This document shows, piece by piece, positions 21,766 to 32,802 of a stretch of DNA of 64,000 bases; the first letter of the stretch is position 1; each line of letters opens with the position of its first letter. The DNA comes from Stereocaulon alpinum. Taxonomy: Eukaryota; Ascomycota; Lecanoromycetes; Lecanorales; Stereocaulaceae. The stretch covers positions 310,001-374,000 of the forward strand of contig JAEUBA010000014.1 in assembly GCA_018257865.1 (NCBI GenBank). The letters run 5' to 3'. A program made the position numbers and the translations under genes. A model generated the notes under the pieces. That model did not search any database. It had not been told where the DNA came from and was given only the letters and a program-made list of their open reading frames with translations.

Positions 21766-24700
21766 ATGGGTTCTACAGGTGACCGCGGCATCCGCATCGC
21801 CATCGATGTGAGCTATTGTTTCTATCAACCTTATGCATATGCAACGGAACTAAAGCTAGATAGCGAGGAGGCACGTTTACAGACTGCGTTGGCAATCCCG
21901 GCAGTGGGAAGATGGAAGATGATGTTATCATCAAGCTCCTGTCTGAAGACCCTTCTAACTACCAGGATGCGCCATTAGAGGGTATTCGTCGTTTACTCTC
22001 GAAGTTTACAGGTAAAGAAATTCCGCGTGGCAAGCCACTAGACACAACACAAATCGAGAGCATCCGTATGGGCACCACAGTAGCTACCAATGCGTTGCTG
22101 GAGCGGAAAGGGGAACGTATTGCCATGGTCGTCACGAAAGGCTTCAAGCACTGCCTTGAGATTGGTAATCAGTCGAGGCCAAAGATCTTCGATTTGGCTA
22201 TTCGAAAACCAGAGGTTTTGTACGAGAAGGTGATAGAGATCGATGAGCGAGTCACACTCGAGGATTATGCTGAAGATCCCGAAAGACATGTCACTAAGAC
22301 AGAGGGTCCGTCGGCGGAGGAAAGCCTCATTCGTGGACTCTCATCCGAAGCTGTTCGAATATTGAAACGGCCGTCGGAAGACACCATCAAGGCGCAACTG
22401 CAAGGCCTATATAATGATGGGTTCCGAAGCATTGCGGTCTGCCTTGTTCATGGCTACACATTTCCTGATCATGAAGCATTGATTGGGGAGGTAGCTCACG
22501 AGATTGGCTTTGAGCACGTTAGCCTCAGTCATGAGTTGATGCCAATGATCAAGCTCGTTCCGCGCGCTACTTCGGCATGTGCTGACGCATATCTCACCCC
22601 TGCCATTAAGAAGTATATTGCAGGCTTCCAAACCGGGTTTAAGGGAGGCTTAGGTACCGAGAGTGTCAAGAAACAAAGGGGTGCCAAAGGTGCAAGGTGC
22701 GAGTTCATGCAATCTGATGGTGGTCTTGTTGACGTGGATCTCTTCTCTGGCTTACGAGCTATATTATCCGGGCCTGCTGGCGGTGTAGTAGGATACGCAC
22801 TCACGTCTTATGATGCTAATACCAAAATACCCGTGATCGGATTCGATATGGGTGGTACTAGCACTGATGTTAGCCGATATGGCTCTGGACGATATGAACA
22901 TGTCTTTGAAACTACTACTGCGGGCGTGACGATTCAGTCACCACAGCTTGATATCAATACTGTTGCTGCAGGCGGTGGATCACGTCTTTTCTTTCGTAAT
23001 GGTCTTTTCATTGTTGGCCCAGAATCTGCTGGAGCCCATCCTGGTCCCGCATGTTATCGGAAAGGTGGACCACTCACAGTGACCGATGCCAATCTCTTCT
23101 TAGGCCGTCTACTACCTGACTTCTTCCCTAAGATCTTTGGTAAGAATGAAGATCAAGGTCTGGACAAAGAAGCAAGTGAGAAATTGTTTCGTAAGTTGAC
23201 CGATGAAATTAACAAAGAAGTCGCAAAGGACAACGAGGAAAAGAAGATGAGTCCTGATGAAGTGGCATATGGATTTATCAAGATTGCGAACGAGACCATG
23301 ACCCGACCGATTAGGTCTCTGACTGAAGCTAAAGGCCATGATACATCCCAGCATCGGCTCGCTACCTTTGGCGGAGCTGGTGGTCAACATGCTGTGGCAA
23401 TTGCAGAAAGCTTAGGGATCAGACAAATTCTGGTGCACCGATACTCTTCTGTGCTCTCGGCATACGGAATGGCTTTAGCTGATGTCGTAGATGAAAGCCA
23501 GGTACCTGACTCGAAAACATGGTCTGATGAAGGGGGTGTGGTCGATGAGCTGAAGAAGACCATGAGTGAGCTGAAAGAGAGATCGACCGCAAAACTTAAA
23601 GATCAAGGTTTCAATGATGACAGCATCGTCTTTGAAGAGTATCTGAACATGCGGTATCGAGGCACTGAGTCCGCACTTATGATAGTCCGACCGAGCAAGG
23701 AAGAAGCTCAGAAAGACTTCAAGGGTGACGATTGGGCTTTTGGCAAGGCTTTCGTGAAACAGCATGAACAGGAGTTCGGCTTCACACTACCAGATCGAGA
23801 TATTATAGTCGATGATGTCCGAGCAAGAGGCATTGGCAAGAGCTTTGAAGGCCTTGAGAAGACTGTCGATATTCAGCTAAGGGAAATCAAGCCCCAAGGC
23901 CTAGGAGAGGGAAAGCGTTATGGCGTCTCTAAGGTCTACTTTGAAGGTGGGCGACAAGACACACCGATCTATAAGCTTGAAGACCTCGATGTTGGCGACA
24001 AAGTCCAAGGTCCAGCAATCCTTGCCGATGGTACTCAGACGATAGTCATTACGCCAGGTGCAACAGCTCTAATCATTGAAACACATGTCGTGATCAATAT
24101 TGGCAAAGAAGAAGGGCAAGGCAATAAGATCAATGCTAAAGAAGTCGACCCCATCATGTTGAGTATCTTTGCTCATCGATTCATGGCGATTGCCGAGCAG
24201 ATGGGCAGGGCGTTGCAGAAGACCAGTGTCAGTACCAATGTCAAGGAAAGGCTTGACTATTCTTGTGCTTTATTCGACTCAACTGGAGGGCTTGTTGCCA
24301 ATGGTAGGGTTTTTACGCTCAAGGCCATATTATAGGCTTGCTGACCCCTCGACAGCACCGCATTTGCCCGTCCACCTTGGAAGCATGTCCACTTGCGTCA
24401 CCACGCAAGCAGAGATATGGAGAGGCAAGCTCAAGCCCGGAGACGTCATCGTTTCAAATCACCCAGAATTTGGCGGGACCCATTTGCCAGACATCACTGT
24501 CGTAACGCCAGCTTTCAACGGCAAAGACATCATCTTCTATGTTGCATCCCGCGCTCATCACGCCGATATTGGGGGTATTCTACCCGGTTCAATGCCCCCA
24601 CACTCGCGGGAGCTATACCAAGAAGGCGCTGCCATCAAATCCGAGAAGCTAGTATCGGAAGGTCACTTCAACGAGAAACGAATTACCGAGCTACTGTACG

Positions 24701-25923
24701 ATGAGCCAGCACAGTACCCAGAATGCAGCGGGACACGATGTCTGGCGGACAACCTCAACGACTTGAAAGCTCAGATAGCTGCAAACCAGAAGGGCATCAA
24801 TCTCATCAGCGCATTGATCGAAGACTATGGAGAAGAAGTAGTACAGTTCTATATGCGCAATATCCAAGACAACGCGGAACTAAGCGTCCGCAACCTCCTC
24901 AAAGACGTCTACAAGCGCTTTGAGGGTAGAGACCTCAGCGCCGTGGATTATATGGACGACGGCAGTCCCATCAAACTTAAGATTACCATTGATGCAGAAA
25001 AAGGCGAGGCAATCTTCGACTTCGCCGGCACCGGTCCAGAAGTGTACGGCAATACCAACGCGCCAGAAGCAGTAACCTACTCAGCAATAATCTACTGTCT
25101 TCGCAGTCTAATCGAAGACGACATTCCCCTGAACCAAGGCTGTCTAAAACCCATCGACGTCAGAATTCCGCCAAGATCCTTCCTCTCTCCCTCCGACAAG
25201 GCAGCCGTGGTAGGCGGCAACGTCCTCACATCTCAGCGCGTCACAGATGTGATACTCCGCGCTTTCGCTGCCTGCGCGGCCTCTCAAGGCGACTGCAACA
25301 ATCTGACTTTCGGCTTCGGAGGCAACCTCTCTACTTCCGCTGAAGCTACAAGAGGTTTCGGATACTACGAGACCATAGCAGGCGGCTCAGGCGCTGGACC
25401 AACATGGGACGGCACATCAGGCGTACATACACACATGACAAACACACGCATCACAGACGCCGAAGTCTTCGAGCGGCGCTACCCCGTCATCCTGCGCGAG
25501 TTCAGCCTCCGCTCCGACAGCGCAGGAGCCGGACAGCACCGTGGTGGGGAAGGCGTGATCCGAGACATCGAATTCCGTATCCCTGTTCAAGTGTCCATCT
25601 TGAGCGAAAGGAGGGTGTATCACCCTTACGGGCTCGAAGGAGGCGAGGACGCAGCGTGCGGGATAAACTACTGGGTAAGGCATGTGCAGAAAGGTGGACG
25701 GGGAGATGATCGAGAGGAGTGGGAGGATCGGTGGATCAATCTTGGTGGGAAGAACACGGCTTCTATGCAGAGTGGGGAGAGGATTGTAGTGTGTACACCT
25801 GGTGGTGGGGGGTGGGGAAAGGTAGGGGAGGAGAGTAAGGCTATCAAGCGCAAAGATGAGAAGGAGAAGTGGAGGAAGGGGAGTTTGGCGCAGAGGACAG
25901 AGATGCAGGAGAGCAGTGTATGA
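21766..25923 (+). CDS. OXP1: 5-oxoprolinase (ATP-dependent), fused hydantoinase A and B domains
   Basis: Exons 21766-21807, 21864-24303, 24356-25923 give 1,349 residues, somewhat longer than yeast Oxp1. The enzyme opens 5-oxo-L-proline to glutamate using ATP, closing the gamma-glutamyl cycle of glutathione turnover in the cytosol. The first intron is removed just before RGGTFTDCVGNPGSGK, the conserved N-terminal nucleotide-binding motif of the HyuA half; the second ATPase motif GFDMGGTSTDVSRY follows near residue 320. The HyuB half begins near residue 770 (FAHRFMAIAEQMG). The second intron (GTAGGG donor, GACAG acceptor) joins two overlapping frames and yields LVANAPHLPVHLG, so this is one gene and not a frameshift. 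The C-terminal ~60 residues form a charged Lys/Arg/Glu tail beyond the GGGGWG end of the catalytic domain. Confidence 0.95.
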
Positions 25924-26203
25924 TGCGTGAGTTATGTAGAGCAAATTGTAGGTAGTAACAGGGAGATTTGGGTCATTCGCAGAGGTATTCGTTGCGAGTG
26001 GCAAATCCATCTCGAAACCGACAGCAAGGTGGAGATGTTGTGCGGCGGCGACGACATCTATACACATCAAACCCACCAAAACCCAGTCTAGAATACCAAC
26101 CCCCTCATACCCCCACCCAAAATATCAAGAAACATTCCATAACCATAACATCCCATCAAAAAGTACCCCACAACCCTCTTAAACCGCCTGAATAATTTCG
26201 ACC

Positions 26204-26278
26204 CCAAAGCTCCTGACGGGAGATTTCTCATCTTCTCAGAAAACTTTCAAGAAAGCTTTTTCCCGACTGGAGCTTTGG
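26204..26278. repeat. Imperfect inverted repeat (stem-loop) at left edge of the array
   Basis: The arms 26204-26221 (CCAAAGCTCCTGACGGGA) and 26261-26278 pair at 16 of 18 positions around a 39-bp loop. The GGAGCTTT part of the arm also occurs in the spacers of the other units, so the hairpin may be a terminal structure of the repeat. Confidence 0.7.
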
Positions 26279-26280
26279 AC

Positions 26281-26374
26281 AGGATGTTCAAAGTTCAAAA
26301 TCCAGAAACCGATTGAGAAGTTGGGAAGGGTAAAGCGCGGGGTATAGCCGGGGCTAGGGGTGCTGTCCTCTTTG
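26281..26374 (-). repeat. Repeat unit 1 (inverted)
   Basis: Reverse complement matches the inner units: GAGGACAGCACC, CCCCGGCTATACCC, GCGCTTTACCCT, GGTTTCTGGATTTTGA. Confidence 0.8.
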
Positions 26375-26604
26375 TAAGAGGGAGTAAGTGTGTACTGGAT
26401 TCGACTGAGGAGGATGTTTGAGCAGGGTGTTTTGTTATAGACCTTTCAAAGCTTTATCCTGGAAGATTCCTTCCCGAGATCTCTTGAAATCTCATAGGAG
26501 CAAGTACCAGAAATACCCAGTCAGTAAACTTCTTACCACTGCTATAGCCTTAGCTAAAGAAACACCTGAGTCTAAGTTTGTGCAGCCACGGTATCTTTCC
26601 TATA

Positions 26605-26699
26605 GAGAGGACCGCACCTTTAGTCCCGGGTATACCCGGCGCTTTACCCTCTACAACTTCCTTGAGGGGTTTCTGAATTTTGAACTTTGAGCGTCCTGG
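26605..26699 (+). repeat. Repeat unit 2
   Basis: Contains GAGGACCGCACC, TCCCGGGTATACCCGGCGCT, TTTCTGAATTTTGA and GAGCGTCCTGG. Slightly diverged from units 3 and 4. Confidence 0.85.
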
Positions 26700-26860
26700 A
26701 CACGATTCGACTATACGGTAAAATAGGCAGGTTGTGCTTGAAGTTTTTTCAAGAGAGTTCCCGGTACGAGTCTTCCCATATGGAGCTTTTGAAGGTCAAG
26801 GGACACGACTTTTCAGTATCCTCCCCAGTCTACTATAGTGCGGACAAGACGCATTCCCTA

Positions 26861-26959
26861 GAGCGAGGACCGCACTCTCTTAGCCCCGGGTATACCCGGC
26901 GCTTTACCCTCCACAGCCTTCTCATAAGGTTTCTGGACTTTGGTCTTTGAGCGTCCTAG
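26861..26959 (+). repeat. Repeat unit 3
   Basis: Near-identical to unit 4 over GAGCGAGGACC, CTCTCTTAGCCCCGGG and TTTCTGGACTTTGGTC. Confidence 0.85.
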
Positions 26960-27109
26960 AAACGATTCTACTATACGGTAAATTCGGAGGGTTGTGCTTT
27001 GAAGATTTTAGTACACTTTTTGGGAAGAGATTTTCCATATGGAGCTTTGGAGTTAAGGGATTCAATATCCTCCCAAGTCTCCTGTAGTGCGGACAAGACG
27101 CCTTTTGTA

Positions 27110-27208
27110 GAGCGAGGACCTCACTCTCTTAGCCCCGGGTATACCCGGCGCTTTACCCTCCACAGCTTTTCCAAAAAGTTTCTGGACTTTGGTCTTTGAG
27201 CGTCCTAG
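27110..27208 (+). repeat. Repeat unit 4
   Basis: Same blocks as unit 3, 249 bp further on; spacer of the same composition. Confidence 0.85.
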
Positions 27209-27369
27209 ACACGATTCGTCTATACGGTGGATTTGCGTGGGTTTATGAGCGTCCTAGGTGAGAGTTCTTACAGAATGGTGGATTGGGGTGGTTTGGGGTA
27301 AGGTAGTTGTGCTTGAAGATTTTTTGAAGAAAATTTTTGTGAGAGGATTTCCCGTATGGAGCTTTCGAA

Positions 27370-27465
27370 AGGATATTTTCAAAGCTCAAAGTCCAGAAAC
27401 CTCGTGCAAAGCTGTAAGAGGGAAAGCGCCGGGTATAGCCGGGGTTAAGGGTGCGGCCCTCTTTG
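27370..27465 (-). repeat. Repeat unit 5 (inverted)
   Basis: Reverse complement shows GAGGGCCGCACC, CCCCGGCTATACCCGGCGCT and GGTTTCTGGACTTTGA. Like unit 1 it carries the TATAGCC variant on the plus strand. Confidence 0.8.
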
Positions 27466-27744
27466 GATGGGGAGTGTCGTGTTTGCACGAAACTGGGCTT
27501 GGGAGGACATTGGAGAGTTTTGACAAGGGAGGCATGCTGGTTATTAGTATCGTCTGATTTTGATTGTGCGCGCTGCTAATGTCGAAAATTTGCTGACCAT
27601 GAGACAGTGACTTTACAAAGAATACAGATGCGCCCCGAGGCCTGTCCATTGAATCCATCTACCTAATCGCCGCCTACCCGAGCGCTGTGATACTTTATGT
27701 TTCTATCTGTTCATAACTCATCCATAAATTGCCATGAATTCATC

Positions 27745-29230
27745 CTACCTCATCAGCTTATGACAAGGCGCCACCGCTCCCTCACCCAGCGAATTGTTCC
27801 ACAGCGTCTTCTCTGCCCCCTTCCGAATCTCATCCTGCAACAACTTATCAAGCTGCATCACCAAGGCCAAATTCGTACTCCTCATTCCATGCGGTATAGT
27901 CCACGGCGTATCCGGTCCGGGATACATGTGGATCTTTAGCTCTCTCAATCCATTATCGCCATGCTGCAGCTTGAAGAGACGCACGATCCATGGATCGCCG
28001 AGGTTAGGTAGTCTAGTGGTGTCGTCAAGATAGATGAACATTTCTACGGTTTGTAGGCCTGTCATGTGCTTTCTGATCATGTCGAGCCACAGGTTGACAT
28101 TGCAGAAGGCACATTGGTGGAGCCAGTGTTGGTGGCGAGCAACTTCTGTGTCGTTGGTGCGGATTTTGTTTATGGTGTGTTGGTTGTAGCAGAGCTGGAT
28201 GCTGCGAACTTGGGCGAGGCGATCGGGAAGAACGCTATACAGGAAGTAGGGTGGCTCTAGAGCATCTCGGTGTCAGCAACTTCTTTTAGGATGTCTTGTG
28301 AGTCGTAAGCCATGTCTCATGGATTGCAAGTCTCTTCTGATCCATCGAACGGCGTGGTGGGGAAATGATAATGCAGTTGTGTATAAAACTTACGGGATAT
28401 CGAGTTGAAGTAGAAGGTTGGTAGGCCTGGAGTATTGATCAGAGCCATGGCGTGGTTGTGAAATTTGTGTTATACTTACGATACAATAAATTGATTGTCT
28501 CTTTGTAGATCTGCTTGCACGTTTTAGAGAGCGCTAAACGTCCCCGGCCTTGATTCTCTGGCAGAGTAAGTTGGCCGTGGGGCCGTGATTGGCCGTAGTA
28601 GCCGAAGCCATAACAAGTGCATTCGTTAGTTGGGGTTGAGCTGACAGGCTGAGAGCAAGGATGACCGTGAATTCGACTAGAGGTTCGTTTGTCTTTGGGC
28701 TTCTTGGTCCTATGAACTGCCACATGGAAATGGATACAATCTCCAGCAATCACATACTCGTAGATGTGCAGCCGCAGCTCAGCCGGGAGCTTTGCCAAAA
28801 GTGGCGAGGGTGACTGCGAAACAAGCTCGGTTTGCCCATTGGTAAGACGACGTTTTCGTTTCTGAGGTAAGGGAGATGGCTTTCCCAACTCATAGTCCCA
28901 TACGGCCTGTTGCCGCTGAAATGCGCTTCGATACTTGCCCAAGACGAGGCCTGGCACTTTGATGGCATCTAGGCAAATACCCATACACTCATAGTTGTAC
29001 TTGGGAGACCACCTCCCCTGCCAGAAGCCGAATATGGAAGTCAAGAGCCAGTCGAACGGGAACAGGAGTAAGGCAATGGTGATACACAAGATGGGAAAGA
29101 CGATGAGGAAGATGAACACTAGCAATATGAAGCCGGTGCGATATATCCATTTCCATGATCGAACAAGGTAGTAATTAGGGACCTTCCTCTCATAGTTGGC
29201 AAGCTCGGTGCTTTGAAGGCCGGCTGACAT
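27745..29230 (-). CDS. Membrane-anchored LPAELR-type fungal protein of unknown function
   Basis: Exons 29230-28480, 28426-28394 (33 nt) and 28256-27745 give 431 residues; phases agree at all junctions and each donor is GTAAG. The N-terminus has one strong hydrophobic stretch (about residues 30-65, TGFILLVFIFLIVFPILCIT), then a Cys-containing loop. The soluble part starts LLAKLPAELRLHIYEYVIAG and ends its first exon with ALSKTCKQIYKETINLLY, the paired motifs of a large fungal family (often DUF7730-like). The final exon (PPYFLYSVLPDRLAQVRSIQ and on) has the usual C-terminal pattern. No catalytic motif is seen. An N-terminal membrane anchor is less typical for this family. Confidence 0.8.
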
Positions 29231-29874
29231 GGTACCTAATACAAGGAATGGAGCGTGGCACTGATGTGCCCAGTATCGTAGGTTACTAGGTCTTCGTAGG
29301 CCTCAAACGCTATAAGGCACGGATCACACCTCATTCGTCCGCAAAGGTAAAAGGGATAACAGATAGGTGTACAAATTGCGTACATTCAGTAGGAGCTTTG
29401 GCCAGTGATGCAGAGAGCTTCCTGTTTGGGTCAGCCTGGCTACGCTAGGCCGAGCGTCAACCAGGCTGTAGCCACTTATCGGACCACATATGTAGCGAAG
29501 TTTATCAAGTTCTAAGGTCTGCCCAAGGATTGTAGGGAGTTAAATCAGAGTGTATGTAATTAATATTGATGAACTAGTTTACGAAAAGCTGTACACAATA
29601 ATGGATCACCGGTTGTCTTACCGTTCAGCTTGATAGTGGAGTCGGAGATATCTTAGCGTGCACGTGACTAAGCTTCAGGGTCCAGGGGCTTGATTGGGGA
29701 AGATGATTGTTGCAAATCTGTCCACTCGGCAGACTGACAAATCTGGAGCACATGCGAATCTGAGCCTCCACCCCTCCACTCAACTTTCTCCAACACTGTC
29801 CTCTTCTCGAAATAAATTATAGGAGACCTGCCCCCCACATCCATCCCATAATTGTCATTTCTTTGCCCACAGTC
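29231..29874. promoter_or_regulatory. Divergent promoter region, LPAELR gene / protein disulfide isomerase
   Basis: This 644-bp region holds both promoters. About 210 bp upstream of the PDI start lies TAGCGTGCACGTGAC (29654-29668), which combines an AGCGTG box similar to the yeast UPRE core CAGCGTG with a CACGTG palindrome. An AT-rich AATAAATTATA (29811-29821) sits 55-65 bp before the ATG and could act as a TATA-like element. Confidence 0.4.
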
Positions 29875-31613
29875 ATGAAGAATCTCAGAAATGTAGCCCT
29901 CGGGCTCGTTGGAGCTGCCGCCGTAGCTTCAGCATCAGACGTCCATGACCTAAAGAAAGACACATTTGTCGACTTCGTCAAGTCGCACGACCTCGTCCTA
30001 GCAGAGTTCTTCGCACCATGGTGTGGTCACTGCAAAGCTCTCGCCCCAGAATACGAAGAAGCTGCCACAATTCTGAAAGAAAAAGACATTCCTCTGGTCA
30101 AGGTCGACTGCACAGAAGAAGCCGATCTATGTAAAGACTATGGCGTTGAGGGTTACCCGACGATCAAGGTCTTCCGAGGCCCCGATAATCCTCAGGCCTA
30201 CTCAGGAGCAAGGAAATCCCCTGCGTAAGTCTTGCCCCCTGTTGGAGCTGGACATGAGCCGACAATGCTCTATAGGATCATCTCATACATGACCAAGCAA
30301 GCTCTCCCCGCAGTCTCGGTCCTCACATCCGAATCGTTAGAAGAATTCAAGACATCTGATAAGGTCGTCGTGGTCGCGTACTTTGGCACCGACGACAAGA
30401 CATCGAACACCACCTTTTCTGAGGTCGCGGAATCCTTGAGGGACGAATACCTTTTCGGAGCCACCAACGATGCCGAATTGGCAAAGGCGGAAGGCGTCAA
30501 GCAACCCGGAATTGTTCTCTACAAGTCATTCGATGAAGGCAAGGACATCTTTGACGGCAAGTTTGATGTCGAATCTATCAACAAATTCACCAAGACCTCC
30601 GCCATCCCATTAGTTGGTGAGGTCGGGCCCGAGACGTATGCTGGCTACATGGCAGTATGTTCCTGTAGACTTCGCTTCAAGTAACCCAAAGCTGACCCTT
30701 ATCTAGGCTGCTCTTCCACTCGCCTATATCTTCGCAGAAACCCCAGAAGAGCGCGCTGAACTCGCTGAGATCCTCAAGCCCCTTGCTCAGAAACATAAGG
30801 GTGTGCTTAGCTTCGCCACTATTGACGCCAAGGCATTCGGCGCACACGCTGGCAACCTGAACCTGGAGGTCGACAAATGGCCTGCATTCGCTATCCAAGA
30901 GCCCGTCAAGAATCAGAAGTTCCCCTATGACCAGAGCAAGAAGATTACGCACGACGATGTTGGAGCTTTCGTCCAGCAATACGTCGACGGCACGATGGAA
31001 CCAAGCATCAAGTCCGAGCCTATCCCAGAGAAGCAAGAAGGCCCGGTCCAGGTCGTTGTAGCCAACAACTACAATGAAATTGTCATCGATAACGATCACG
31101 ACGTTCTGCTCGAGTTTTACGCCCCATGGTGCGGTCACTGCAAAGCGTAAGTAGCTCTTCCCCTTTTTCTTGCAAGATTCGCAATACTAACGACAGACTG
31201 ACAGATTGGCCCCCAAATACGAAGAGCTCGCCGCTATGTACCCCACTTCTTCTAAAGTCACCATCGCCAAAGTCGACGCAACAGCCAACGATGTCCCAGA
31301 CGAGATTCAAGGCTTCCCAACCATCAAGCTTTTCCCCGCCGGCGGTAAAGAAGAACCTATCACCTACTCCGGCTCGCGCACTATCGAAGACCTAGCCGAA
31401 TTCATCAAGGAGAATGGCAAATACAAGGTCGATGCCTATGATGGGAAGAACGAGAGTGACGAGGCCCAAGCTCCATTGGCTGAAGGTATGGGTGAAGCTG
31501 CCAAGGCCGCTACTGAGACCATCAAGAGCGCGGCTAGTGACGCTGCTGAGGCTGTCAAGACTGCTGTGGGAGACAGCGATAGTCTTGATGGCAAGGAGCA
31601 CGATGAGTTGTAG
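29875..31613 (+). CDS. PDI1: Protein disulfide isomerase (ER lumen)
   Basis: Exons 29875-30224, 30276-30654, 30707-31146, 31205-31613 give 525 residues. A signal peptide (about 20 residues, LGLVGAAAVASAS) leads into the a-b-b'-a' arrangement. The two active sites are APWCGHCKA at about residues 47-55 and again at 382-390, and the last intron interrupts the codon just after the second site. The C-terminus is an Ala/Glu-rich acidic helix ending in the ER retrieval signal HDEL. The protein forms and rearranges disulfides in secretory proteins. ATG 29875 directly starts the signal peptide. Confidence 0.97.
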
Positions 31614-32802
31614 AGGCAGTACCAGCTGATGTGCTTATACAGCAATAAAGATCGATGTGATATATTCGCGACTTCGAGACTGGTTATACTGGGAGTCTCT
31701 GAGTCAGGTTGCGCCATGTAAATTTACTGTTGGGTGTTTGAATTCGAATAAAAGTCATGTCTGCCAGAAGACAGTCCCAACCGACATGACCACTAACCCC
31801 ACTTTCTCATAGGAGCTCACAATTACCAGTACTTCACAGTCAACCCAAGTGAAGAGAGTCCATACTAGACGGGGTCTGAGCTTCGAGTACTGGGGCTATA
31901 GAGAAGTGACGCATGAAGATGATGATGCTCCGAGAAGCACGTACACGCGATTGGCTGGGGGGGCTGTTTGCAACATAGCCGCTGCAACGGCTCGAAGTAT
32001 GCCTCTTCAATCTCACATCACACTGCCGGATAATAGAGCCTCATCGCGGCTCTCACATCATATAACGCGTATTTGCAATTGGCCTGCTCACAATACTTCG
32101 AGTGCTTAGAACTGCGGATGTCCTAATGACAGGCATTGTGCTAATCGCTCAACCATGTACATCTGCTCTCTGCATCTGTCATTTCGGTTGCGTAATAAAG
32201 ATCAAAGCATCAAGGCTAATAGCTCATATTCTCCATCCGATCGATGCCAGGTAGGGAGTTGTTCAGTCACAGAAGCCATACATATGACATTAAGGTTGAT
32301 GCAGTGCACTCAACCAGTTATTCTAGTGTCACATTGCCTCGAGGTGACGGCGCAAGCTCTTGGAGCATTGTCCGCCCTTCAGATGCATTTCCTTCGAGAA
32401 GAACGCTCTTCTAAACGACATGTAGCTCCCACAATCGAAGACGGATCTCTTTCACAGCTCCTCTTGCTAGCTCAGTGATCGCATAGAGGTACATAGAGAA
32501 CGCCTTGGTCGTGCAGGTAGGCATGGGAAATCCATTATCCTTCGACGAATTCGATACAACATTGACTGCGCCTTATGTTTCAGGGAAAGCAACTAAACTG
32601 TCGGAAGAATGATCTACGCAATGGCCATACATTAACAGTCACTGCGCATGCATGTCCGATCTTTCGAGCTGTTAGGATTACTCAATGCGCTCTTCCGCAG
32701 CTGCGCAACGACCTTCAAATTTGTTATTTCCCTACAAACTTGATAGACATCGCTCCGGAACCTTGTGAGGATCGTTCTACTTTTTCACTGAGTGTCACAA
32801 TC
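31614..32802. other. Intergenic, 1.2 kb
   Basis: Between PDI and the secreted-protein gene. Frames of 86 and 107 codons occur on the plus strand but resemble nothing and are within chance expectation. The distal part should contain the downstream promoter. Confidence 0.45.

Larger units (their letters stand above)
26204..27465. repeat. Five-unit dispersed/tandem repeat array, outer units inverted
   Basis: Five copies of a ~95-bp core recur at 250-300 bp intervals. The three inner copies (26605-26699, 26861-26959, 27110-27208) are in plus orientation and share CCCGGGTATACCCGGCGCTT. The two outer ones (26281-26374, 27370-27465) are in minus orientation with TATAGCC in place of the palindromic TATACCC. 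Between cores further sequence is shared: TTGAGCGTCCTAGACACGAT, CTATACGGT, GGTTGTGCTT and CATATGGAGCTTT. The inner period is 256 and 249 bp. The array may be a local amplification of a dispersed fungal repeat or of a small non-autonomous element; no transposase or clean target-site duplication was found. Confidence 0.85.
25924..27744. other. Gene-free interval carrying a repeat array
   Basis: About 1.8 kb between OXP1 and the next gene, whose 3' end faces it. It contains the repeat array and stem-loop described separately and no credible gene; the open frames of 66-90 codons lie inside repeat units. Confidence 0.7.

Noticed and set aside
24169..24355. Apparent frameshift between two overlapping frames in the 5-oxoprolinase gene
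   Set aside because: A GTAGGG...GACAG intron joins them in phase and restores the expected protein.
26204..27465. CRISPR-like array
   Set aside because: Units are ~95 bp with mixed orientation and related spacers, in a eukaryotic genome; this is not a CRISPR.
32155..32478. 107-codon plus-strand frame starting with ATG
   Set aside because: No similarity, no codon pattern, no splice context; chance length.
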